A DNA stretch of 64,000 nt from Macrocystis pyrifera (lineage: Eukaryota; Sar; Phaeophyceae; Laminariales; Laminariaceae). The DNA is taken from contig JASSKH010000003.1 in the NCBI GenBank assembly GCA_031763025.1, forward strand, positions 1,789,001 through 1,853,000, in the 5' to 3' direction. This document shows, in pieces, positions 34,022-45,705 of this stretch (the stretch's first letter is position 1; every line of letters starts with the position of its first letter). The notes below the pieces were generated by a model, which was not told where the DNA came from, did not search any database, and saw only the letters and a program-made list of their open reading frames with translations. A program made the position numbers and the translations under genes.

Positions 34022-35956
34022 AGGCCCTAGCCTTTAAGGTGTGCCTGAAAAAATGCCTGAACTACTGTTTCTGAAACAGGCGTGCCTGAACTACTGTTTT
34101 CGTGCCTACCTTGCCTATCTGTTGCCAGGGACGCGTAAGGCACGCTTTCAGGCAGAAAAATAACGCCGTTAGTCTGGAAATCCCAAAATCACGGGAGGGG
34201 ATACATTTTTTGCAGGGTCCCCGCAGCCCAGCCACCACAGCGCTTGTTCGCAAAGATTGCAGGAGACACATCAAGCAAGGCGAAACTTGCGCTGTCAAGG
34301 GTGTAGGGCCGAGTGTTCCGCACTAAAGCCTAGTGGTTGGGTGTCAGTCAAGGCTTGCCAAGGCAAAAATTGCAGTCTGTCAAGGGGATGAAAATGCTGT
34401 CTCTCGCCATCTTTGCTTGTTCGTGCTCACGCCCCCCCCTTGAGCATGGTAGATTTCTTCATGGCGTTAGCTGTATGCTGCAAGTTGTGCCTTCATAAAA
34501 TACATATTAATAGTGTAACTACGTAACGACGCATGATGTCATCTACGTTATGAAAACCCAGCCAAGTACCCTCGTACGTACGTTTACATGCATTCTTTAA
34601 GGCATTTTACCTCTTGCAAACAAACTACTTGATTATAGTATATGATTTTTCCTTACGGCGGTGAACAGGTTTCAGGTGTTAAGATCAAAGGTCGGGACAC
34701 GTTGTATCCCTGGACAGGTTTGCCTGCTAAGTCGGTCGGTACTCGTTGGTACTCACGTGTGTTGCTTGCTTAGAGATAAAGGAAGAGCAGCTTTATTCCT
34801 TTCGTGCACGCGGAGACTAAGCACCGAGCTCGTGCCTCGCTGGGAAAGCCCCTGGTTTTCCATCTACGAAACGCTTCTCCAGTAATACAAATACGATCCC
34901 AATACTTGAGCCCAGGTAATTACCGGGCTTTCAGCCTCGTTCAAAGCAGTATCATAACACTAGCCCACTCTGATGCGCCGTATATGCAGAACTATGGGAA
35001 ATTTGTGGAAACCCCCCGATTCCACGAACTAGAACATGAGTCGAAGATACCGCTCCTCAAAATCCACTCCCACACCTCTGAACGGCGAGGCAACGAAGCC
35101 GACAAGGTACGTTGAAAAAAAGAATGAAAGAAAGGAAGGCCTAGCCCCAAGGGGCAGGAATAAATCGTCAACGAAAGCCGTCGTCATGCCACTCGCAACG
35201 GGGGGGGGCGAGGAAGTTGCATGGAAAAGAGAAGTATGAATACCAAAAACGAGAAGGAAAATAGACGGAAGACGCGAAGAAACACCCAAACCCAGCCCAC
35301 AACTCTGGAAACGCGTCCTGGGCCACAAATGAGTAGACCGATTACCCAGACCAGCCTCGACACTGAGCGGGGGGGTAGGCAGGACAAAATACGCAAAAAA
35401 CCATCCCAAACTCAGCCCAGGAAAAACGAACTAGAAATACACCAGGATCGTATCACAGGCATTTTTTCAGGCCTTTTACCACTTGAAATTAATCTACTCG
35501 AAATTAGTCTAGGATTTGCGTTGGGGAGCTGAACAGGTTTCAGGCATTCTTCAGGTATTTTGCCCATTCACACAAAACTACTTGAAATTGGTATAGGGTT
35601 TGTCTTGAGGCACCGAAAAGCATTCAGGCACGTCTCAGGCATTTTTAAGGCAAATGCCTTGAAAGGATAGGCACGTTAAAGACAAATTAAGGCACATCAA
35701 ATATGCCTATCTTTTTGCTTATCTTGATTTTTTCACACAAAAACTACTTGAAATTAGTTTAGGGTTTGTCTCGGGGCACCGACAAGGATTCAGGCACGTC
35801 TCAGGCATTTTTTTAAAGCAAATGCCTTAAATAGATAGGCACGTTTAAGGAAAATTAAGGCACGTCAGCCATATGCCTCTCTCAATTTTCTTCGCCTCCG
35901 GCGTGCCTATCTCTGCATGCCTGAAAGCGTCTTCGGCGTGCCTTAAAGGCTAGGGC
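34022..35956. mobile_element. 1.9 kb element with terminal inverted repeats
   Basis: The left end AGGCCCTAGCCTTTAAGG is repeated inverted at the right end as CCTTAAAGGCTAGGGCCT. Both ends continue into TGCCTGAAA/GCATGCCTATC-type repeats seen several times inside (34040-34160, 35460-35940). The flanks CGTCATCGC and CGTCATTGG could be a diverged 9-bp target duplication. It carries an R1 copy at 34690-35110 and no recognisable transposase, so it is probably non-autonomous. Confidence 0.65.
34690..35110 (+). repeat. Repeat family R1, copy 3, with 3' module
   Basis: It matches copies 1 and 2, then continues into the module GATGCGCCGTATATGCAGAA...CCACTCCCACACCTCTGAAC. It is nested inside the 34022-35956 element. 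Confidence 0.7.
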
Positions 35957-35964
35957 CTACGTCA

Positions 35965-36235
35965 TTGGCAATACATGGGTCGTTGGTCGTGAGTTCGAAT
36001 CTCATGTCCACCATGAAATCGCTTTTTAAAGGAAAATTAATTTCCTCATGTCAAGAACCTGAAACAATACTTTTGGATCCCCAGAAATTGGAACCGCGTG
36101 TTGGTGTCACGCGTCGACCCGTATATCCGGTCCGTTCCAGGGGGGGAGAGTGTTAGAAGGCTTAGATTGGGTAGGCGATCGGTTAGCTTTTTACCAGTAG
36201 CCCAACGGACTCAGACCTTAACACGTTGCAACATG
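35965..36235 (+). repeat. tRNA-derived SINE-T, copy 2
   Basis: The head GTCGTGAGTTCGAATCTCAT, the body with the CCCGTATATCCGGTCCGTTC region, and the tail TAGGCGATCGGTTAGC...CCAACGGACT. It is the inverted partner of 33360-33630. Confidence 0.65.
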
Positions 36236-36689
36236 TTAAAATTTCTGCACTACCAAGTGTAACTCTACTTTGTTGATTGAATGGTTGTTGTGAAATGCTG
36301 TACGATAAGATGGTTGTTCTAAATGTGAGAAATTGTGAATTGTTATACGTACGGTTCGTATCTTCGATATAATATCTTTTCTTTTGAGGTCCACGTAAAA
36401 AAGGGGCACGACTACACCTACCTATCTATATGTATAGCTGCTCTCCGTGGGAATGAGTCGGGTCGTCGTCTCGAATGCAGCTTCGAAAGTACGGTCGGTC
36501 GTTTTCCCCAGGCCCCGTGGGTTTTCAAGAGCGCCAAAAGCGTAGGGGGGAGACATGTGTGACGACGGTCCCCCGACCCACGAGTGGGCTTTCGGCATAC
36601 TGCCAGCGTTTTATATTGTTGCCGTTGTTCTACGAGACGGTGTCCCACAGAGCGCATATTATGAGGCATTCCGTCCATGCACCTACATT

Positions 36690-37060
36690 CTGGCTCTGCT
36701 CTGGTCACTCGCCCAAAGTGCTTGGAAGTTATAGTTTCTGGCATACATGAGTTGCTTGCTTGCTCGCCTGATGCCTTCTGAGCGAAGGGGTCAGAAAGTT
36801 ATCCTCCAGACAGGCGATAACGCCTGCCAGGTATGATCAGAGGACGCTTGCTACAAATAAACCGATACACGGCAACAGGGGAGTGGGGAGACCATCGTAA
36901 CACTAGCCCTGCCTGAAGGGCCGGATACGCAGATTCATAAAAGACTCAGGCAGGAACGAAACTCACCAGGAGAATGCGGAGAGTGGATCGTGGAGGCGGT
37001 GCTTCACAACCCACTCCCTCACCTTTAACTTGCAAGGCAAGAGCGTGGAAGTGGTAACGT
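36690..37060 (+). repeat. Repeat family R2, copy 1
   Basis: Markers are GTTGCTTGCTTGCTCGCC, GGCGATAACGCCTGCCAGG (partly palindromic) and GACTCAGGCAGGAAC. Further copies lie at 37795-38180 and 38455-38690. Confidence 0.7.
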
Positions 37061-37137
37061 GAGTGAGAAAATACGTACTTGTCGGCTCCTATACCAAGTT
37101 CGCCCAGAATCCGGTCATGCGAACTCATGTTAAGATC

Positions 37138-37605
37138 AAGGTCGAGACACTGTGTATCCCTGGACAGGTTGGCCTACTAAGCCGGTACTCGTTGGTACTC
37201 ACGTGTGTTGTTTGCTCAGCGAGATAAGAAGAGTTATATTTCTTTCGTGCACACGGAGACTGGAAGCCAAGCTCGTGCCTCGCTGGAAAACCCCCTGATT
37301 TTCCATCCAAGATACGCCTCCCAAGTAATTCAAACACGATCCCACTACCTGAACCCAGGTAATTACCGGGCTTTCAGCCTCATTCAAAGCAGTACCATAA
37401 TACTAGCCTACTCTGATGAGCCGTATATGCAGAATTATGGGAAATTCGTGGAAACCCCGATTCCACGAGCTAGAACATGAATCGAACATGCTGCTCCTCG
37501 AAACCCACTCCCACACCTCTGAACGGCAAGGCAAGGATCCCAATACCTGAACCCAGGTAATTACCGAGCTTTCAGCCTCATTCAAAGCAGTACCATAACA
37601 CTCAT
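37138..37605 (+). repeat. Repeat family R1, copy 4, with 3' module and partial fifth copy
   Basis: A full R1 runs into the 3' module at 37400-37530; the CCTGAACCCAGGTAATTACC word and tail then recur at 37545-37605. Confidence 0.7.
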
Positions 37606-37794
37606 CTTGGACACAGGCGACGGGCCTCTCGCCCTTACGACCTCATATGGGGCAGAACGAGTAGCCAAGCAATTCGTCCAGTAAAAATGGACCTTTCGAG
37701 CAGGAAACCTAAATCGTTCTTCGGACGACCTCAGTGTGAAGTTTAAAGGAAGTACATACAGTAGTATGGACCTACATACAGTAGGGACCGACTG

Positions 37795-38180
37795 CTGCTA
37801 TGCAGGTAGTGCTTCTGGCTCCGCCCTGGTCCCTCATACAAGGTGCTTGAAGTATATCATTTCTTGTGTTAGTTGCTTGCTTGCTCGCCGGATGCCTTCT
37901 GAGCCAAGGGCGAGAGAATCATCTTCCAGGCTATCGATAACGCCTGCCAGGTATAATGAGGGGACACTTGCTACAACTCGTACCGCCGCAACAGCGGAGT
38001 GGGGAGACCGTAACACTAGCAGCCCACCCTGAAGGGCCGGAAGTGCAGAATCATAAAAGACTCAGGCAGGAGCCAAACGCATCTGGAGAAGAGAATGGAT
38101 CGAAGATGCGGCGCCTCACGACCAACAACCCACTCCCACACGTCTAACCTCTGCAAGGCAGAGGCGAGGCAGTGGGGACG
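37795..38180 (+). repeat. Repeat family R2, copy 2
   Basis: Collinear with 36690-37060, ending in GAAGATGCGGCGCCTCACG and CACTCCCACACGTCTAACC. Confidence 0.7.
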
Positions 38181-38454
38181 CGACCGAGAACATATCGTGT
38201 ATTTAGGTTCCTACGCCAATTTCGCACTTAATCCGGCCATGCGAAGTCATCTCTTGGGCACTAGCGACAAGCGTCGACAAACTTCTCATGGAAGCTAACC
38301 TTACGACCTCATGTGAGGCAGAACGAGTAGCCAAGCAATTTGTCTAACAAAAGTGGATCTACCGAACAGGGAACCAAAAAACATCTTACCGACGACGCCA
38401 GTGTTGAGTTTAAAGGCAGCATCATCAACCTAGCGACCGACTACTGCTACGCAG

Positions 38455-38690
38455 GTAGGGCTCCTGACTCTGCTCTGCTCACTCACGCGAGGTGCTTGGA
38501 AAATATATTTACTCGTATATATGAGTTGCTTGTTTGCTCGCCGAAAACCTTCTGAGCGAAGGGACGAGATAATCATCGTCCAGGCAGGCGATAACGCCTG
38601 CCAGGTATGACCAGGGGACACATGCTTCCAATCAAGACGCCGCATTAGGGGAGAGGGGATACCAAAACACCGGTTCCACGGTAGGGTTTC
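38455..38690 (+). repeat. Repeat family R2, copy 3
   Basis: Matches the 5' two-thirds of the other R2 copies, then passes into R3 sequence. Confidence 0.65.
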
Positions 38691-41600
38691 GTCACGGTGG
38701 GAGTAGCGAGGAGGGCAAAGGATGTGCCACAAAACACTTATTTTACCAGCTTCGCGTCAATGTGTTTTAAACCTACGTGTGCGTTTGCAGATTTATGTGT
38801 AGACTACAAGTTCATTCGTAGTGCGATACAATATGCAGACTGCAGTATATCGCACACACGTGTGTGATATATGTGTGCTGGGGATACATGACCTTCTCCT
38901 CGCTACCACCGACTTTCCACCTTTTCTCAGGGTTCCACCGCGTGTTTCGAATAGACTGGAGGGCGGGATACTGCTACCCATCCATGTTCCACATGTATAC
39001 GTACCAGGTATATTTTATGTATACATATACCTCTGGTATCTGTAAGGTGACTGCGATGGGGACACAGAGTATCCTCTGCCAGGTTTGCATGTTGAGCAGG
39101 TCCTCGTTGTCACTTGCTTGCGCCGTAAGCTTACCAGGTAAGCTTTATCATCCATTTCTAGTCACTCGATTCAAGTATGATCAAAGGGCTCGGCAAGCCT
39201 CGGCCTGAACCCCCTTTTTTTCGTATCGAACAAGGCCTCCCAAGCACTACGCAATATGCTCCCAAGTCCTATTCTTAGTTCCTAGGGTCTTCCCTTCCCT
39301 CCAGGGCACTTTCACAGCAACACTAGAAGTAGCCCACCCCGATGAGCCGTACCTGGTATATGCATAAATTTGAAAGATTCGGGGAGACGCCGTTCCACAA
39401 ATTAAACCATGAGTCGAAGATGCGGGTCCTCAAACCCACTCGAACAGCTCGAAACGGCGAGGCTACGAAGCCGCGATCGAACGTTAAGAAAAAGGAGGAA
39501 ACTAAAGGGAGCCTAGACGTAAGGGATCGGAAAAACATCAAACGCTGAATATCACCGTCACATCACCAGCAATGGGTTGAGGGGGGGGACGGGGGCGTAC
39601 TCATCTGTTGTTTGCCTTATAGTCATTTCACCATTGACCACGCATCCCTTTCGAGACAGAGAGGGGATGTATCGACGAAAAAACGGGGAAAACCACCCAT
39701 ACACCGCCACATCCTCAGCGAGGAGGGGAGGGGCAAAAATACATCGCTGAAAAGGTCGAACACGAAAGTCCAACAGTCCTGTGGCACAGTATGAGCTGTC
39801 AGATTACCCAGACCTGCCCCGATTTTGAGCGAATGGGGTTGACGGGACGAAAAAAGAACGTGACACGAAACACGGTCCCACGCCGCAGTATGAGCGGACG
39901 CATTACCCTCTCTGCCCCGGCTATGAGCGCGCGCGCGGGGGGGGGGGGGAGGGGTCGGCAGGGCAAACAAAAACGCGAAAATAACAACCCAGAGCCCGAC
40001 CGAGAAAGCCGAGAAAGCGTCAAAAGGATTTAATGCGAGAGAATCTCGACTCCCAAACCCCAGAACAACGGGGAAATGTCGAGCGCAGTGGCGACGCGAA
40101 ACTAAGCTAACCACATCTGCGCCTCGAGACTCATCCGAGTTAGGTTGGATCCTCCGGAGAAACACGCTACCGCAGCTTGGACATGCAGACACCAAGAGCC
40201 CAGTACAGCTCCTGCCAAAGTCGTGTAGAGCACCGGAAAAAGAGACGTAGCTTGATCGGTTCCGGGTTCATCGTCCAGGAAACGTACTGAGATATTTTTC
40301 CACTGCCAAAATCGGCTCAACTCTAGCTCCAACCGATTTGTCCTTGAAACGTGGGTGACGTTTGGAAGGGGTTGATGCACCCCCTCCGTAGATACACGCG
40401 CGTTTATTTTCCTGGACCACCATGAACCGTCGCCGCCCTTGTACCAAGAGTGAGCTCCGTTGGGAAACACCGTGGTGCTGCAGCGGCGAATCCAATCCGT
40501 GTGCGGGACGGAGTCTCAGCCGGACGCCAGCAATCGCTCGCCATTACCTCGGGATAATTCCGTCCGTGCAGCGCCAATTCGTATCCGGCGGCACAGGCGT
40601 TGATTTAGCGGCCCAAAAGAGCACGAGCTGGTGGGGAAAGAGCTGGAGGTCCATTGCCCCTTCTCAGGATCGGCGAGAAAGTCCAATCAAAAGCGTCTCG
40701 CACATCACCTCGATGACCACGTCTCGACGGCGACCCGGTTGGTGGCCGGCGATCTTCTCCACAATGAGGCGCTGAAGGGGGGTCGACCTGAGTGACGTAC
40801 TGTAGTATGGGGGGGGGTTCCTCGGTGGAGTTGTTGAGCACAATTTGTGTTGTTCCCGCCGCAAGTATACTGCGGCATGTCGTTGCTGCTGTCGTTGGGG
40901 TATGCACAGGGCTTGCAGAGCATCACAGGAACTCGGCGGTGGGCGTTTACGCTGGGCATGTCGGACGGCAGACCCATATATAGGAACAGTAGCCTAGCGC
41001 CGAGAGGGAGAACCGTTCGGGGTGTCGCCGGAGAGAGAGGAGCCTACTGCGAGTATTGTGTATGAGCCCGTACAGTCGAAAACGAAAGCGTTAGGCCTCA
41101 AGGACTTTGGCGCCTGTGCCATCTTTTGCGCCTTGTCGGATGGCAGTGACCGTATCAAGCACCCACGCACAGTCGGCAACGAGGAATTTAGGAACCTGAC
41201 GCAGCGCGCCGGACAAAGGGGAGAGTTTCGGTGGTTCACGCGGGAAACCGTGAGGGCATGATGCTCGAGAACGCTGTCGTACGAGAGCTCTTGGTGGCCT
41301 GACGCCGGGCCTCAGTAGGCGAGGGGCTCGAAGGAAATAGTCTGATGTCCGGTGACACCGGCGCGTTTGAAAATCGTGAAACGAAGAAGTGCAAGACTAT
41401 GATACCCATGTGGCACGAAGAGCTTGCAGCGGGACTGTTAGGCATTGCAATAATCAGTCCCACGAAGGAAAACCACATGAAGAGGCTGCTCGTGCCAAGG
41501 CTAAAAAAAGCCTCATTACTACTGTAGTAGAGGATTATCATACTGAGGAAGCATGCCTGCAGCAAGTCGTGCGTGCTCAAAGTCACAGAGAAGCAAGCGA

Positions 41601-42430
41601 AATATTGAGAAAAGCAAACAATCCTACGACCAAACAAAATCCACAAAGGAGAACACTTGAATCACGAAGCACATGGGCTTGACATAAGCACGGTGAAGGT
41701 GGAGACCACACAGTCAACCAGAGCGGCTTGCAAACGAAATCGATCCCATGTGTTCGAGCAAGCTCACCCGCTTGTGTACATGCTGGGTTTGCGGAAATCG
41801 GTGATGTGCTTCCAAGCGACGACAGGCAGCATACAGAAGCAGGAAGACTACTCAAGTACAGTAGTAGGGGAAGCCTGTACGCACCCCGCAACGACGAAGT
41901 TTTTTTTCTGCCAAAACGAAAAAAGTGGCCTTGCGCTTCGTACTCGGGCTCGCCTCAACAATCTGCATACTGTAATACGTGGTAAACTGTTGGTGTTGTG
42001 AATATAAGCTTGAGACAAACAAATGCATCCCCTCCCAGCTCTGTCTTTCAAGCTGGTCCCGCGATACCGATCACTCATGATTCCTTCAAAAGAGATCTGT
42101 TGCAGTACCATTATTCAGCGGATGAAAGGTCCGAACAGAAGAGGGACTCATCTCTTGACTCATTCCCCGTTTTTTTAGCATAAAAGTATGCAAACCAACG
42201 CCAGCTAAACATACCACGTCACCCCTCTCCTGCTTTTCCAAATGCTGGAACCTGGACCTTTGTAGGATTTCCAGAGCAATTCCACCACACTCAACCTGCC
42301 CTGATGAGCCGTACAAGCAGAACTATGGAAGCTACGGAGAAACATCGGTTTCCACGAACTAGTATGTGAACCAAAGATGCGCCTCCTCAAAACCCACTCC
42401 CACACCTCTACCACCTTGCTATAGGCTACG
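38690..42430. repeat. Long repeat R3, copy A
   Basis: It is homologous to about 50940-53700, with divergence falling towards its right end. Shared marks are ACCACCGACTTTCCACC, GATGGGG(A/G)CACAGAGTAT, a block near 40080-40480 and AACCCACTCCCACACCTCTACC. It holds an M1 module at 39580-39665. A minus-strand coding-like trace around 40400 reads WYKGGDGSWW and pairs with WYKPDDGLWL in copy B. The class is not identified; if it is a transposable element it is old and broken in many places. Confidence 0.55.
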
Positions 42431-43319
42431 AATCCTCAGGAACGGAACGCTAAGAGGGAGACAACGGGAAACCCAGCCGTAAGGGCGGGATCGTCAGGCG
42501 CAAAAGCTACTGCCTAAGTTCCAGTGACGGGGGTGGGGAGGGCGGTGAATATGCACCCCTCAAAATAGAAAACGAGATATCGCGACGTGTCCAACGAGGA
42601 GGGAGGGGGGGGGGGGGCAGCGTTGAAAGCGGCAGAACACAGAAAAATGCACCGTGTCTCTGGACGGGCGGCGCCATTACTCAGACCACCCCCAGCTCTG
42701 AGCGCGGGGGGATGATCGGCCGAACGAAGAAGGAAAGAACACCTAAAATTCACAGTCCAGTGCCACACCAGGAGTAGTCAGATTAAGTCAGATTTACCCA
42801 GACCCCAGACCGCCCCCGGACCTGAGCGGGGGCGAGGGCGGCAGGACGAAAACTCAAAGATGGCGTGAGATTACATAGCGGTAACGGGCGAAAACGCGTC
42901 TTAGGTTGAACACGAGGTATCACAGTCGAAAACCTGGTCACTAAACCCGGAGCGGTCGCAAGAACTGTCTGCACGCTGCAAGAACGGTACGTGTAGAGGC
43001 ATGCGAGCGTGCCGGGGTGGACATCGTCCGCACCCCTGCGGTAACGTGTTTCCAAATCCTGGAACCTGGGCCTTTGCAGGCTTAGGCTTCCCAGGGCGAC
43101 ACCGTAACACCGCCATCCCGAACGCTTGGAAACCGAGAAATACAGAAATGAACACGTACCCATAATAGATAAATTTTCAACCCGGAAAAAAATGGAAGTT
43201 CGCAGTAGCAGGAATTCAACAAACGAAAGAAATGGTTGGGGTGCACATCTAAAACGTCGGGGTTCCTGGTAATCCCAGGGTTAGCTACAGAGGGCTATAG
43301 GGGGCCGACAACATCGAAA

Positions 43320-43735
43320 AAATATAGCCACAACATAAAGAAAAAGAAAGCAAGAAAGCCAAGAAACGAAAAAAACAACAAAAAGACGAAAATCAAACAG
43401 CCAATAATGCCAAGAGCAAAAAAAAAAACACGACTTGAATCCAAAGGAAAGAAAGCCAAGCAGGCCAACACATGAAAACGAGAAGAAAAATAGGAACGCA
43501 AGAAAAACAAGAAAATAAGAGAAAATGAGAGCAACAACAACAACCACAAGACAAAAAAATTCAAGAAACAACGAGGAAAAAAAACACGACAAACGAGAAA
43601 AACAAAGAAAACAACAAAAACAAGACAAGCAAGAAAAACAAGAACAAGAACAAAAAAAAAAAATAGGGATACAAAGTAAACAAAAAAAAAAAAATGAAAA
43701 AAAACTCAGAAAGCGAAAAACAAGCGATGCGCGAC
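43320..43735. repeat. A-rich low-complexity block, copy A
   Basis: About 400 bp of AAAACAAGAAA-type sequence. Copy B at 54590-54975 has drifted much more than the flanks. Open frames here are compositional artefacts. Confidence 0.8.
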
Positions 43736-44627
43736 ACAGCGTACAGGATACTGAGGCTACCGTAACTTGCTTTGGATTTGCACAACAGCAGTGTTGCGAT
43801 CGTTTTTCAGCGCTCCATTTTCCCGAACGAGGAGGTTGCCAATACCGAACAGGGTGATTTCGGAAAGATCTGGTCGAGAGCCTTACGAACATACTGCTGT
43901 ACCTACTAATATTAATATTAATATGTGCTGCAACTGTTCAACGTAGGCACCCCCCCGTTGTAGAGAAAACGAACGCCGAGAAACGAGCGCACTTACCGTA
44001 CCTCTGTGCGACACCACTAACGCGCTCTACGGCAACCCCTCTCCCCCACCTACAGAGAGGCTCTACCACAGCGTGCAAGGTTTTTGACGTCTGCCGCCGG
44101 TCCATGCCGAGACCATCAGCCGACATCGCCCTTCCTCGCCGGCATGGGGGGTATGACTCCACGGCCATGTAAAAAAATCTGGTCAACATCGAGGTACGCA
44201 TGCTTCCTCAGGATATGCGTATCTATTACCTCTCGTGTGACGAAAGAAACTCGTCGCGCTCTTCTTGGCCATTTACCTGCACACACACATATATTTATAT
44301 ATATATTCCTAAGAAACGCTCGAAGCTCGTGTACATCCATAATAGATATTAGGTGCTTCCCCTCTTTGACGAAGCCCTATTATCACAGTATACAATAAAA
44401 TGCGTATATATACTGGTACACTTCTGATATACAGTGTACTGGTACAGCACAATACTGATAAAAAAGTCTCACCTCACCACCCAAAAAGTAGCATCCCACC
44501 CCACCGCACCACATCCCACCCACGTCACTTCACCCAGACTACAATGCGAACTCATTATTTCACTCCCCGTGGACGATGACCGCCGAAAACATCAAAGATG
44601 GGGAAAAAAAAAGTGAAATGTACCACT

Positions 44628-45155
44628 CTAAACCCAGGGGCCGTCGAGCAGCTCCTGGGCTGCGGCACGGTGGTTTTCCCTCCAAGCGGAGAAAGCCCGG
44701 AAGGCCTTGCCCCATGTCCCGATCCCGTCATGCCCGGCCTCTGACCCAGAACCCGAACCGGAAGCGGGGTCTGTCTTGCTGCTGCCGTTGCCGCCGCCGC
44801 TGCCCCTGCTGCTGCTGCTGCTGCTGCGGTCGCTGCCACCGCCGCCCTCGCTGCCGGTGTTGCCCTTCCAGAAGCGGAAACCACGGCGCTTGCTCTTGGC
44901 ACGCGCAGCGTAGTTGTCGCGGGCCACGCGCCTGCGCTCGGCATGCGCAGCTTGGTTTTCTCGGGCAAGACGGTTGCGTTCGGCACGCCGGGCGGCCTTG
45001 ACCACATCCGCTGGGAGGTGTACGTCAAACTCTAACCCCGCCAAGCCGCACTCCTCGGTGCTGATCGTCAGGCGGCAACTCCCTCTACGGCAGAAGTTCC
45101 TGCGCGGCGGTACAGCGGGGAAGAGATGAAGGCGTTTTAGTTTGAGAAGCACCAA
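44628..45155 (-). CDS. Hypothetical basic/serine-rich protein, duplication copy A
   Basis: An open frame of 175 codons ends at a TAG. It has no ATG at its start, so the true 5' end is either an upstream exon or a non-ATG start; a plausible splice acceptor lies near the sequence encoding RRNFC. The middle is a charged, Ala/Arg-rich helix (VKAARRAERNRLARENQAAH) followed by a low-complexity Gly/Ser segment with a serine run coded by GCT/AGC repeats, then a Trp-containing end (WGKAFRAFSAWRENHRAAAQ). I do not recognise the family. The copy at 55888-56421 differs by a gain of exactly two serine codons, keeping the frame, while neighbouring non-coding DNA carries indels that are not multiples of three. 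This is weak support for real coding. Confidence 0.4.
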   Translation of the reverse strand: MVLLKLKRLHLFPAVPPRRNFCRRGSCRLTISTEECGLAGLEFDVHLPADVVKAARRAERNRLARENQAAHAERRRVARDNYAARAKSKRRGFRFWKGNTGSEGGGGSDRSSSSSSRGSGGGNGSSKTDPASGSGSGSEAGHDGIGTWGKAFRAFSAWRENHRAAAQELLDGPWV

Positions 45156-45193
45156 GCGACTGCTTAGTTGTACAATACGTGCAGCTTTCGCGA

Positions 45194-45272
45194 GTACTGC
45201 TGTTCTTATTGTGCTGCATGTAGCGGGTGCGGACCGTGAAGACAGTTGACCTTACATGCAGCACAGCAGTAC
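45194..45272. other. Predicted hairpin, copy A
   Basis: GTACTGCTG and GTGCTGCATGTA (45211-45222) pair with TACATGCAGCAC (45253-45264) and AGCAGTAC (45265-45272), with an 8-base bulge and a loop of about 30. An identical copy lies at about 56460-56538. Whether it is transcribed is unknown. Confidence 0.55.
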
Positions 45273-45499
45273 AGTACAGTAATAATAATAGTGTTCTGTG
45301 AAGGGGTGAAGGAACACCACACTATTGGGCTATTGGACCGTGTTTTGTGAAGGCACAGAACACTGCGTGGGCTGCTGGCTATTGGCCAAAGTGCAAGCGA
45401 CCACTCAACTCAGGGTGAAACTCTTAAGGCCGACCCTTTTCTTATCTCATCCCCTCTTATTTTGTAATATTACTGCTGTATAGACTTTAGAGTAGGCTT

Positions 45500-45500
<1 letters not shown>

Positions 45501-45541
<41 letters not shown>
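45501..45541 (+). repeat. 41-base C homopolymer, copy A
   Basis: Forty-one consecutive C; the equivalent tract in copy B is 19 bases (56767-56785). Confidence 0.9.
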
Positions 45542-45542
<1 letters not shown>

Positions 45543-45705
45543 ATCCCCTATACTATTTGTATAGGCTTGTTTTAGTGTAAGCTCCTGGTTGATGTTCGGT
45601 GCGGCTCGTCGCTGCTTGCACAAAAGCGAACAGCACCGAACCGCGCGGCAAGACTCTGTTGGCACACCATAAAACGACGCTGATCGTATGCATCACAGAA
45701 GTCCT

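Noticed and set aside
43281-43892. Minus-strand Phe-rich frame of about 200 codons
   Set aside because: It is the shadow of an A-rich block, and it is not conserved in copy B, where the block has drifted.
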